Positions 1-5,679 of a DNA stretch of 9,136 bases are shown piece after piece (the stretch's first letter is position 1; each line of letters begins with the position of its first letter). The stretch covers positions 1 through 9,136 of the forward strand of contig JANQTT010000123.1 in assembly GCA_030731565.1 (NCBI GenBank), given 5' to 3'. Source of the stretch: Rickettsiaceae bacterium (GTDB lineage: Bacteria; Pseudomonadota; Alphaproteobacteria; Rickettsiales; Rickettsiaceae). The position numbers and the translations under genes are program-made. The notes under the pieces are model-generated. The model saw only the letters and a program-made list of their open reading frames with translations, did not search any database and had not been told where the DNA came from.

Positions 1-1664
1 CGCTAGATTCTGGAAAAGCCTATTATGCTGAAGGAGAATTTGCATCGGTTAGCGGCCCAGAAAATGATACTAGCTCCATATTCCCAGCAAGCTCTACCTC
101 GGCACCTAAAAACCGGAAACCTTATGAATTAACTAAAAAAGTAGCTATGCCTGCGCCTAGAAATGCTGAAGCTAGGATATTACCACCAATAGATTTGCTT
201 GATAATGCAAATAGTCAAAGCATTAAACCCCAATCACAAGCTGAACTTGAAGAAAAATCTCAAAAGCTATTGTCAGTACTACAAGATTTTGGCGTAAAAG
301 GAAAAATAAATGCAGTTCGTGAAGGTCCCGTAGTAACAATGTATGAATTTGAGCCCGCAGCTGGCACAAAATCATCGCGCGTTATTGGCCTTTCAGACGA
401 TATTGCTAGGTCTCTTTCTGCGATATCAACTCGTATTGCCATTATACCAGGCAAAAACGCTCTAGGCATCGAATTACCAAACAGTAAAAGGATGTTCTTC
501 CGTTTAAAAGAACTTGTTGCAACAAAAGAATTCCAAGATCCAAACGTATTATTACCTATAATTCTTGGAAAAGATCTAGGGGGTAGCCCTCTTGTTGCAG
601 ATCTCGCCAAAATGCCGCACTTGCTTGTTGCCGGAACAACTGGCTCTGGTAAGTCCGTTGCAATCAATACAATGATTATGTCCCTTCTTTATAGATACAC
701 ACCTGAAGAATGCCGCATGATTATGATCGATCCTAAAATGCTGGAGCTTTCTGCATACGATAATATACCACACCTTATGACGCCCGTAGTCACCGAGCCA
801 GGTAAAGCAGTTGTAGCACTTAAATGGGCCGTAAAAGAAATGGAAAATCGCTATAGGTTAATGTCACATCTGGGAGTAAGAAATATTGCAAATTATAATG
901 CAAAAGTTCAAGAAGCAGTTAAAAATTCTGAGGTATTAGAACGCAAAATTCAAACCGGTTTTGATCCAGAAACAGGAAAACCAATATTTGATACTGTACC
1001 AATCGATATGAATAATATGCCGTTTATTGTCGTAATAGTTGATGAAATGGCTGACCTTATGCTAGTTGCCGGAAAAGATATAGAAACTTCAATACAGCGC
1101 CTAGCGCAAATGGCAAGAGCTGCAGGAATTCATATTATTATGGCAACCCAAAGACCCTCAGTTGATGTGATAACTGGTGTTATTAAGGCTAATTTTCCTA
1201 GCAGAATAAGCTTTAAAGTAACTTCTAAAATTGATAGTCGCACAATTCTTGGAGAACAAGGTTCAGAACAGCTGCTTGGGATGGGCGATATGCTATATAT
1301 GGGTAATAGCTCAAGAATATTACGTGTACACGGCCCTTTTGTTGACGATAAAGAAGTAGAAAAAGTAACCAACTTTTTAAGGGAAAGCGGCACGCCAGAA
1401 TATATATCAGCAGTCACTGAATCAACTGATGATGATCCACTTGGAAATGATTTTTCTTTTTCAAACGATGAAGAGGATAACATGTATACGCAAGCCGTTA
1501 ACATTGTCCGCACTGAACGTAAATCATCAATTAGCTATATCCAAAGAAGCCTAAGAATTGGATATAATAGAGCCGCAAACTTAGTAGAAGAGATGGAGAA
1601 AAACGGCATACTTTCTGCACCAAATCATTCAGGCAAAAGAGAAGTATTATTACCAGAAAATTAA
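1..1664 (+). CDS. ftsK: DNA translocase FtsK, 5' end cut by window edge
   Basis: This is the C-terminal part of the ring-shaped ATPase that pumps DNA through the closing septum and activates chromosome-dimer resolution. The frame is open from base 3 to the TAA at 1662-1664, giving 553 visible codons, so the ATG at 147 is internal. The membrane domain typical of the family must lie upstream; the first 60 or so visible residues look like linker. In visible numbering, the Walker A motif GTTGSGKS is at 211-218 (bases 633-656). The Walker B motif [12 protein letters not shown] has its DE at 347-348. It is preceded by [12 protein letters not shown], a stretch common in alphaproteobacterial FtsK. 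Residues about 494-553 form the winged-helix gamma domain that reads polar KOPS DNA motifs ([18 protein letters not shown], then the EEMEKNGI helix). The motor and gamma domains look intact. carD follows 90 bases downstream with its own promoter. The identification is near certain. Confidence 0.96.
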   Translation, partial: LDSGKAYYAEGEFASVSGPENDTSSIFPASSTSAPKNRKPYELTKKVAMPAPRNAEARILPPIDLLDNANSQSIKPQSQAELEEKSQKLLSVLQDFGVKGKINAVREGPVVTMYEFEPAAGTKSSRVIGLSDDIARSLSAISTRIAIIPGKNALGIELPNSKRMFFRLKELVATKEFQDPNVLLPIILGKDLGGSPLVADLAKMPHLLVAGTTGSGKSVAINTMIMSLLYRYTPEECRMIMIDPKMLELSAYDNIPHLMTPVVTEPGKAVVALKWAVKEMENRYRLMSHLGVRNIANYNAKVQEAVKNSEVLERKIQTGFDPETGKPIFDTVPIDMNNMPFIVVIVDEMADLMLVAGKDIETSIQRLAQMARAAGIHIIMATQRPSVDVITGVIKANFPSRISFKVTSKIDSRTILGEQGSEQLLGMGDMLYMGNSSRILRVHGPFVDDKEVEKVTNFLRESGTPEYISAVTESTDDDPLGNDFSFSNDEEDNMYTQAVNIVRTERKSSISYIQRSLRIGYNRAANLVEEMEKNGILSAPNHSGKREVLLPEN

Positions 1665-1705
1665 TTCGTTAACTAAATAATACCCTTTTAATAGTATCCT
1701 AAATA

Positions 1706-1714
1706 TGATATAAT
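1706..1714 (+). promoter_or_regulatory. Extended -10 promoter of carD
   Basis: The sequence TGATATAAT is a perfect extended -10 element (TGn plus TATAAT at 1709-1714), 40 bases before the carD ATG. At a 17-base spacing the -35 position (1686-1691) reads TTTTAA and is weak, as is usual with an extended -10. A second TATAAT at 1724-1729 has no recognisable -35 and may be chance in this AT-rich gap. No terminator is visible after ftsK, so read-through from ftsK could also contribute. Confidence 0.55.
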
Positions 1715-1754
1715 ATATCTTTCTATAATTTATTAATAAACTTATGAGGCAAAT

Positions 1755-2261
1755 ATGTCGAAAGAACCAAACTTCAATGTAGGTGACAGAGTTGTGTACC
1801 CTTCACATGGAGTCGGCGAAATAACTGACATCGAAAGTCAAATAATTGCCGATATAAAACTAGAAGTCTATGTCATCTCATTCCCTCAAGACAAAATGAC
1901 TCTTAGAGTCCCAGTATCAAGAGCTGCAGCATCGGGCCTTAGAACACTAGCAGGTAAGAGCGATGTATCTGGTGTATACAATATATTAAACGGGAAGCCT
2001 AAACGAGGCAATAAAATGTGGAGCAGACGAGCTCAGGAATATGAAGGTAAGATAAATTCAGGCGAAATTGAAGCTATAGCAGAAGTAGTAAGAGATCTTT
2101 ACAAAAATATTGATAATGACCGATCATATAGTGAGAGAACAATATATGAATCAGCTTTAAACCGCTTAGCCTCAGAAATTGCAGTACTTGAAAAAATTAC
2201 TGAAGCAGCTGCAGCTGAAAAATTAGTGGAACTACTTAAAGAAAAACTAGTAGCCGCTTAA
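1755..2261 (+). CDS. carD: CarD/CdnL family RNA polymerase-binding transcription regulator
   Basis: The 168-residue protein matches the stand-alone CarD/CdnL family in length and layout. Proteins of this family bind the RNA polymerase beta subunit and stabilise open promoter complexes, mainly at rRNA and housekeeping promoters. Residues about 6-65 form the polymerase-interacting Tudor-like domain, beginning with the signature FNVGDRVVYPSHGVGEI. Residues about 75-165 form the helical DNA-binding domain. W89 (NKMW) probably corresponds to the tryptophan that wedges at the upstream edge of the bubble in characterised CarD, and SYSER (124-128) is also typical. The start is supported by TGAGG at 1745-1749, five bases before the ATG. 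The gene lies 90 bases after ftsK on the same strand and has an extended -10 promoter. It is not the CarD-like domain of Mfd, because no helicase follows. Confidence 0.93.
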   Translation: MSKEPNFNVGDRVVYPSHGVGEITDIESQIIADIKLEVYVISFPQDKMTLRVPVSRAAASGLRTLAGKSDVSGVYNILNGKPKRGNKMWSRRAQEYEGKINSGEIEAIAEVVRDLYKNIDNDRSYSERTIYESALNRLASEIAVLEKITEAAAAEKLVELLKEKLVAA

Positions 2262-2309
2262 TTCTTATCATTCAAGGCGCTTAAAAATAAAACCATACAT
2301 ACTATATAG

Positions 2310-2372
2310 TATAGTGAGCCACATTGAATTAGGTGTATTTATGTTGCATCTTATTCAATCTGGCTTACTATA
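2310..2372. repeat. Inverted repeat, 20-base arms, 23-base loop
   Basis: The left arm (2310-2329, TATAGTGAGCCACATTGAAT) and the right arm (2353-2372) are reverse complements at 18 of 20 positions. Both are immediately preceded or followed by AT-rich sequence, including a short self-palindrome ACTATATAGT at 2301-2310. In RNA it would form a long hairpin starting 49 bases after the carD stop, so it may stabilise or end the carD transcript. It lacks the GC stem and U-run of an intrinsic terminator. It could also be the remnant of a small palindromic mobile element. Confidence 0.6.
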
Positions 2373-2420
2373 ATTTAATTTACTGCCTGTGAACAATTAA
2401 TTTTGGTCAAGAATAGCATG

Positions 2421-2571
2421 TGCGCCATCCTGTCACCGTCAGGTCATCCTGAACTCGTTTCAGGATCTCAAGAAACAAATTTCAGTGTACACTTCTTTGT
2501 TTTAGATCCTGAAACAAGTTCAGGATGACCTGCGAGGCATTCAGGGGACTAACTAGGCAACAGGACGCGCA
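2421..2571. repeat. REP/MITE-like double palindrome
   Basis: Two 28-base arms (2441-2468 and 2504-2531) are reverse complements with a single mismatch at 2456. Inside them a second pairing (AAACAAA 2473-2479 with TTTGTTT 2496-2502) extends the stem towards a small loop. Each arm is itself a hairpin: ATCCTGAA and TTCAGGAT around a 5-base loop. Further out, TGCGCCATCCTG (2421-2432) and CAGGACGCGCA (2561-2571) are imperfect reverse complements and may mark the element's ends. There is no ORF inside and no clear target-site duplication. The architecture resembles intergenic REP/BIME or MITE elements. From memory, CATCCTGAACTNGTTTCAGG-type palindromes recur in Rickettsiales and other genomes, but I could not check copy number here. 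Confidence 0.75.
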
Positions 2572-2620
2572 GCTTAGTAATATTTAAGCTAATAATTGAT
2601 ATAAATTTAAAGTTTTTAAG

Positions 2621-2781
2621 ACCACTTTAGCCGTCGGGTAAAGTTCACCATCGGAACCGGTATGTATAGGTGGGAGCAATGAATAACAACGCCACGGCGA
2701 TGTAAGGGACCGCCCCCGAAAAAAAGCTTATAGTCCAGAGGAATTTAATATCCACCCTAACGTACCAAGCAGCCTTAAAGT
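2621..2781 (+). ncRNA. Candidate structured RNA, unidentified
   Basis: Bases 2621-2770 are about 49% G+C (73 of 150), in a gap that is otherwise far more AT-rich. This is a common mark of structural RNA genes in such genomes. Bases 2659-2674 and 2751-2766 pair over 15 base pairs interrupted by two single-base bulges, including GGUAUGU with ACGUACC. Two pairs of this helix are G·U on the + strand and would be mismatches on the - strand, which favours +. GGCG/CGCC (2696-2699/2711-2714) and GUUC/GAAC (2643-2646/2653-2656) give small inner hairpins. An outer stem ACUUUA/UAAAGU (2624-2629/2776-2781) is possible but UAAAGU occurs three times nearby. The length (about 160) and rod shape would suit 6S RNA, yet I cannot show it. 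RNase P, tmRNA and 4.5S signatures were not found. Strand and ends are uncertain. Confidence 0.4.
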
Positions 2782-2785
2782 AATA

Positions 2786-2814
2786 GTTATAATACTTAGT
2801 AACTAAATTTGCAA
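2786..2814 (-). promoter_or_regulatory. Possible promoter reading into the GC island from the right
   Basis: On the minus strand TTGCAA (2814-2809, 4 of 6 to TTGACA) and TATAAC (2791-2786, 5 of 6 to TATAAT) are exactly 17 bases apart. The predicted start is near 2779, almost at the right boundary of the structured island. It is the best-spaced promoter match in the gap. It conflicts with the + strand preferred by the G·U pairs, and such matches arise by chance in AT-rich DNA. Confidence 0.3.
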
Positions 2815-2886
2815 GATTTACTAAAAACTAAATTAGCAGGCAATTAAGTTCTTCGATTTTAAAACCTTTGAATAGCTTAAAGGCAT

Positions 2887-3003
2887 ATGGGTAGAGAAGT
2901 TTTTAAAATTAACAAAAAACTTGAAAATGTTTTGGGAACATTTGCAATTTATCACGCTATAAATAACCTGTCTAAAAGGTGTTTTTTAAGGAGAATTAAG
3001 TAA
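2887..3003 (+). other. 38-codon ORF, doubtful
   Basis: The ORF begins at ATG 2887 and ends at TAA 3001-3003, and encodes a basic peptide starting MGREVFKINKKLENVL. UAAAGG (2878-2883) lies only three bases before the ATG, which is too close for a normal ribosome-binding site. An in-frame TAA at 2878-2880 rules out a longer version. I recognise no domain and no homologous fragment. Its stop falls inside the palindrome at 3000-3038. It is most likely a chance ORF or the tail of a decayed gene. Confidence 0.12.
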
Positions 3004-3038
3004 CGTATATTGAATTGTATAAAATTAATATACGTTAC
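3000..3038. repeat. Perfect 12-bp palindrome with AT-rich loop
   Basis: GTAACGTATATT (3000-3011) and AATATACGTTAC (3027-3038) are exact reverse complements. After one unpaired G, AATT/AATT (3013-3016/3023-3026) adds four more pairs, leaving a 6-base loop. No U-run follows on either strand, so it is not a standard intrinsic terminator. It lies 109 bases beyond the sco stop and may act as a 3'-end barrier for convergent transcripts, a protein-binding site, or a remnant of a palindromic element. Confidence 0.6.
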
Positions 3039-3098
3039 CCATATTTTACAACGCTTTTACAGCTTTTGGGGCCATCTCCCTCCAATTTAGCAAATTTT

Positions 3099-3116
3099 AA
3101 ACGGGATGATCCCTTT
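3099..3116 (-). terminator. Weak hairpin downstream of sco
   Basis: On the minus strand AAAGGGA and TCCC-G-TTT pair with one bulged base around the triloop TCA, 31 bases after the sco stop. Only three Ts follow before AAAATTT, so termination would be inefficient. It is the best terminator candidate for the hemB-sco transcript. Confidence 0.3.
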
Positions 3117-3146
3117 AATATTCAAACTATGGCGAGAAAATAATAC

Positions 3147-3782
3147 TTATTTAGCAGAGTTATGGATTCTAATGAACTCAACGATTTCTTCAGCTGTTGT
3201 TGCCATATAGAAATGTTTTAAATACTTACCATTTTTATCCATTAAATATACGAAAGAAGAATGATCTAGCATATATTTGTCTCCAGCTTCACCAGCCCCT
3301 TCTGCTTTTGCATAAAAAACTTTATATAAATCAGCAACTTTGCTAATTTCTTTTTCATCTCCAGTAAGACCGATAAATTTAGGATGAAAATGTCCAAGGT
3401 ATTCTTTTAACAATTCCTTAGTATCTCGCGAAGGGTCAACAGTGATAAATATTGGTAACACGTCGATTTGGTACTTATCAAGCGTAGTTAGTACATTAGT
3501 TAATTTTTGTAGCGAAGTAGGACAAATATCAGGGCAAAATGTAAAACCAAAATATATAAGGCTTAACTTCCCTTTCATTAACTCGCTACTGAATTCATTG
3601 CCGTTATGATCCGTTAAAATAAAATCTCCACCTATTAATACTGCATCATTTGGAGCGCCTCCCTGTCCTGCCAATGGCTTATCTGGCAATTCAACCATAA
3701 TTAAAATATATAATGAAATAGCAGCTATTATTGCGCTTAAGGCTATAATGATTTTAGATAGTTTTGATGAATTATTTTCCAT
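3147..3782 (-). CDS. sco: Sco1/SenC family copper chaperone for cytochrome c oxidase
   Basis: Proteins of this family are thioredoxin-fold, membrane-anchored copper chaperones that help build the CuA centre of cytochrome c oxidase subunit II. From the ATG at 3782 the protein has 211 residues, a usual length. Residues about 11-30 form one hydrophobic helix that anchors the domain in the periplasm. The copper ligands are C83 and C87 in [12 protein letters not shown] and H174 in [11 protein letters not shown]; all are present. The family motif TVDPSRDT follows the CxxxC. An in-frame TTG at 3809 would add nine residues and overlap the hemB stop by 8 bases. I prefer the ATG, which starts 19 bases after hemB, although neither start has a clear ribosome-binding site. 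The gene is second in a hemB-sco pair and probably depends on the promoter upstream of hemB. Both products support respiratory haem-copper enzymes. Confidence 0.92.
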   Translation of the reverse strand: MENNSSKLSKIIIALSAIIAAISLYILIMVELPDKPLAGQGGAPNDAVLIGGDFILTDHNGNEFSSELMKGKLSLIYFGFTFCPDICPTSLQKLTNVLTTLDKYQIDVLPIFITVDPSRDTKELLKEYLGHFHPKFIGLTGDEKEISKVADLYKVFYAKAEGAGEAGDKYMLDHSSFVYLMDKNGKYLKHFYMATTAEEIVEFIRIHNSAK

Positions 3783-3801
3783 ACTATTAATAAGTTTTAA
3801 G

Positions 3802-4782
3802 TTAAACAAGTAACTCAGCTGTCTCTAGTGCTGCATAAGTTAATATAGCAGAAGCACCGGCTCTTTTTAAGCAAATCAGAGATTCTATCATTACCTTTTC
3901 CCAATCTAGCGCACCACACTCTGATGCGATTTTCATCATAGCATATTCTCCGCTAACTTGATAAGCAAAAATATGAGCGTCAAATCTTTGTGAGGCTTCA
4001 TTTATGATATCTAAAAAAGGCATACCGGGTTTAACCATAACCATATCTGCACCTTCTTCAATATCGTGCTCTATCTCTCGCATTGCTTCTGAGCGATTAC
4101 GAATATCCATTTGATATGTCGCTTTACATAGATAATCTTTTTTGTTACTACCCACAGCATCTCTAAATGGGCCATAAAAACTTGAATTATATTTTGCGGC
4201 ATATGCTAAAATATTTACATTAATAAAGCCATTTTCATCTAAATCTTCGCGTATAGCCATTATTCTGCCATCCATCATGTCAGATGGCGCTACAATATCA
4301 ACGCCAGCCTTTGCCAGAACTAATGCCTGATTTGCCAAAGCTTCAACGGTTTCGTCATTGTCGACATCACCATCAATTATGATTCCATCATGACCGTGTA
4401 TTGTATAAGGATCGAGCGCAACATCACAAATAATACCTATATTAAGCCCAGCGTTTTTTAGCGCACGTACGCTGCGACAAATTAAATTATCAAGATTATA
4501 GGCTTCATCTGCATTTTCTGACTTTAAAGAAGGATCAATTGAAGGGAAAAGCGCGATAGCTTTTATACCTCTCTTCTCAGCCTCCCTTGCAGTTATTAAC
4601 AACTGATCAATTGATTGACGAAAAACTCCAGGCATAGTTTTCACTTCTGTCTTTAAATTCTCTCCTTCAATAACAAAGATAGGCAAAATTAAATCTGAAG
4701 GTTGAAGGTGGGTCTCAGAAGTCAAATCTCTAAGCCAACTGGTTCTTCTATTGCGCCTTAATCGTACGATTGGATAAATCAT
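3802..4782 (-). CDS. hemB: Delta-aminolevulinic acid dehydratase (porphobilinogen synthase)
   Basis: The cytosolic enzyme condenses two 5-aminolevulinate molecules into porphobilinogen, the first pyrrole of haem synthesis. The 326-residue length matches the family. K251 in [14 protein letters not shown] is the Schiff-base lysine, and K197 in [15 protein letters not shown] is the second active-site lysine. At 119-133 the stretch [15 protein letters not shown] carries A122, D124 and D132 where zinc-type enzymes have cysteines. This marks the metal site as the Mg-dependent, cysteine-free type usual in alphaproteobacteria. The N-terminal R-x-R-R-N motif ([14 protein letters not shown]) is intact. 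The ATG at 4782 has only a weak TTAGG in front. sco follows directly on the same strand, so the two are probably one transcript. Confidence 0.96.
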   Translation of the reverse strand: MIYPIVRLRRNRRTSWLRDLTSETHLQPSDLILPIFVIEGENLKTEVKTMPGVFRQSIDQLLITAREAEKRGIKAIALFPSIDPSLKSENADEAYNLDNLICRSVRALKNAGLNIGIICDVALDPYTIHGHDGIIIDGDVDNDETVEALANQALVLAKAGVDIVAPSDMMDGRIMAIREDLDENGFINVNILAYAAKYNSSFYGPFRDAVGSNKKDYLCKATYQMDIRNRSEAMREIEHDIEEGADMVMVKPGMPFLDIINEASQRFDAHIFAYQVSGEYAMMKIASECGALDWEKVMIESLICLKRAGASAILTYAALETAELLV

Positions 4783-4816
4783 TTACCTAATATAAATTGT
4801 ATATTTAATTTACTAT

Positions 4817-4822
4817 ATTATA
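4817..4822 (-). promoter_or_regulatory. Candidate -10 box for hemB-sco
   Basis: On the minus strand a perfect TATAAT lies 34 bases before the hemB ATG; no good -35 is found at 16-18 bases. It sits inside the 15-base palindrome ACTATAT-T-ATATAGT (4812-4826). The box is a reasonable but unproven start point for the hemB-sco pair, and the AT-rich background makes chance matches common. Confidence 0.35.
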
Positions 4823-4948
4823 TAGTGTATTTAGATTATAAGAAATATCAAATAGCTACTTCAAGTTCATACTTTCTTACAGAATTATTATGATCTATTT
4901 ACCATGAATCGCATCATCCTATTATACCAAGCCTTAGCTTAAATATTA

Positions 4949-5674
4949 CTATAAAGTCTTAACACTTGCTTCAACGAAACTTTTAAATAAGTTTTTATCT
5001 AAATCTGAGTTGTAATATTCAGAATGCCATTGCACGCCAACAAGAAATTTATAATCTTTCGATTCAATTGCCTCAATAATACCATCAGGAGCACGTGCCG
5101 ACACAATCAAGCCATTACCAAGCTGATCAATAGCCTGATGATGAGTTGTATTCACTTTAACTCTTCTAGCTTCTGTTAGCTCTGATAAAAACGTATTGTT
5201 CTCGATTATAATATCATGAGTTGGGGCACATTTAGGGTGTTCCTGCTCGTGATTAATATCACTTTTATGAGAATCTGGTATATGCTGAATTAACGTACCG
5301 CCAAGAAAAACATTAATAACCTGTAATCCATTACATATCCCAAAGATTGGCATATTTCTTTTTAAAGCCTCTTCAGTTAAGCTTAATTCATACGACGTTC
5401 TTCTGTCATTAGTCTTAACTTTACTAGATTTAATTTCTTGTCCATAAAATCTAGGATTAATATCCTCATCACAACCTGGGATCAACAAGCCATCAATCAT
5501 ATCAATTTGCGACTGAATATCTTCGATATATGGAAGCAACACAGGTAATCCACCCGCCTTTTCAACCATATTAGAATAATCAGCCCTTAATGCATACCAG
5601 GGCTTGGGAGAATATGAATATTTTCCCCCATCCTTTGTTAAATCTAATACTATTCCAATTATTGGTTTTTTCAT
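4949..5674 (-). CDS. Class I glutamine amidotransferase-like protein (peptidase C26 / PuuD-like)
   Basis: The protein resembles gamma-glutamyl hydrolases of the peptidase C26 family, which includes PuuD (gamma-glutamyl-GABA hydrolase). The catalytic triad is present: C114 in FGICNGLQVINVFLGGT, and H217 and E219 in GVQWHSEY. VNTTHHQAI (174-182) is the family's substrate-side loop. No synthase domain is fused and no biosynthetic partner lies nearby, so the amide substrate is unknown. I chose the ATG at 5674, where MKKPIIGIV begins the conserved fold and leaves 5 bases after the secA stop. An ATG at 5701 would overlap secA and add nine uncharacteristic residues. The length from 5674 is 241 residues, normal for the family. 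The tight spacing suggests co-transcription and translational coupling with secA. The polyamine role of PuuD should not be assumed. Confidence 0.87.
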   Translation of the reverse strand: MKKPIIGIVLDLTKDGGKYSYSPKPWYALRADYSNMVEKAGGLPVLLPYIEDIQSQIDMIDGLLIPGCDEDINPRFYGQEIKSSKVKTNDRRTSYELSLTEEALKRNMPIFGICNGLQVINVFLGGTLIQHIPDSHKSDINHEQEHPKCAPTHDIIIENNTFLSELTEARRVKVNTTHHQAIDQLGNGLIVSARAPDGIIEAIESKDYKFLVGVQWHSEYYNSDLDKNLFKSFVEASVKTL

Positions 5675-5679
5675 GCTAT

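Larger units (their letters stand above)
2262..3146. other. Long non-coding gap between convergent genes carD and sco
   Basis: The gap has 885 bases between a (+) gene and a (-) gene, so neither neighbour needs a promoter here. I find no ORF longer than about 40 codons with coding character. In order it holds an inverted repeat (2310-2372), a GC-richer REP/MITE-like double palindrome (about 2421-2571), a GC-rich island with stable pairing (2621-2781), a 38-codon ORF (2887-3003), a perfect palindrome (3000-3038) and weak hairpins (3066-3116). The hairpin at 3066-3085 (+) pairs TTGG with CCAA and GG with CC around a bulge and runs into TTT; it is a feeble terminator candidate. The remainder, about 2573-2620 and 2782-2886, is plain AT-rich sequence in which I see nothing. 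The length is notable but not extreme for Rickettsiales, which keep decaying non-coding DNA. Confidence 0.7.

Noticed and set aside
260..667. Minus-strand ORF of 135 codons inside ftsK
   Set aside because: It lies wholly within the conserved FtsK motor coding sequence, has no recognisable domain or ribosome site, and is a shadow frame; the same holds for 576-773 and 1130-1513.
2676..2705. tmRNA-like tag reading frame (GCA, then ATG-AAT-AAC-AAC, ending TAA) in the GC island
   Set aside because: Known tags start A-N-D and usually end in ALAA; this reads A-M-N-N-N-A-T-A-M. No tRNA-like acceptor end or TTCGA-type arm was found near it.
2691..2718. Cobalamin-riboswitch-like words (GCCAC, CGCCCCCG)
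   Set aside because: The order does not fit the aptamer, and both flanking genes converge on the gap, so there is no downstream gene to regulate on either strand.
2631..2740. RNase P RNA (GGGUAAAGUUCACC and GCUUAUAGUCC recall parts of conserved regions)
   Set aside because: The GAGGAAAGUCC element is absent on both strands, the GGAGCAAG block does not follow correctly, and only about 160 bases are available.
2545..2740. Group I intron core (GACUA near 2547 with UAUAGUCC at 2729-2736)
   Set aside because: The two halves are about 180 bases apart with the wrong elements between, and no interrupted gene or tRNA is present on either side.
4903..4941. 12-codon plus-strand ORF between hemB and the amidotransferase gene
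   Set aside because: It is far too short, without a ribosome-binding site or promoter, and lies between two minus-strand genes.
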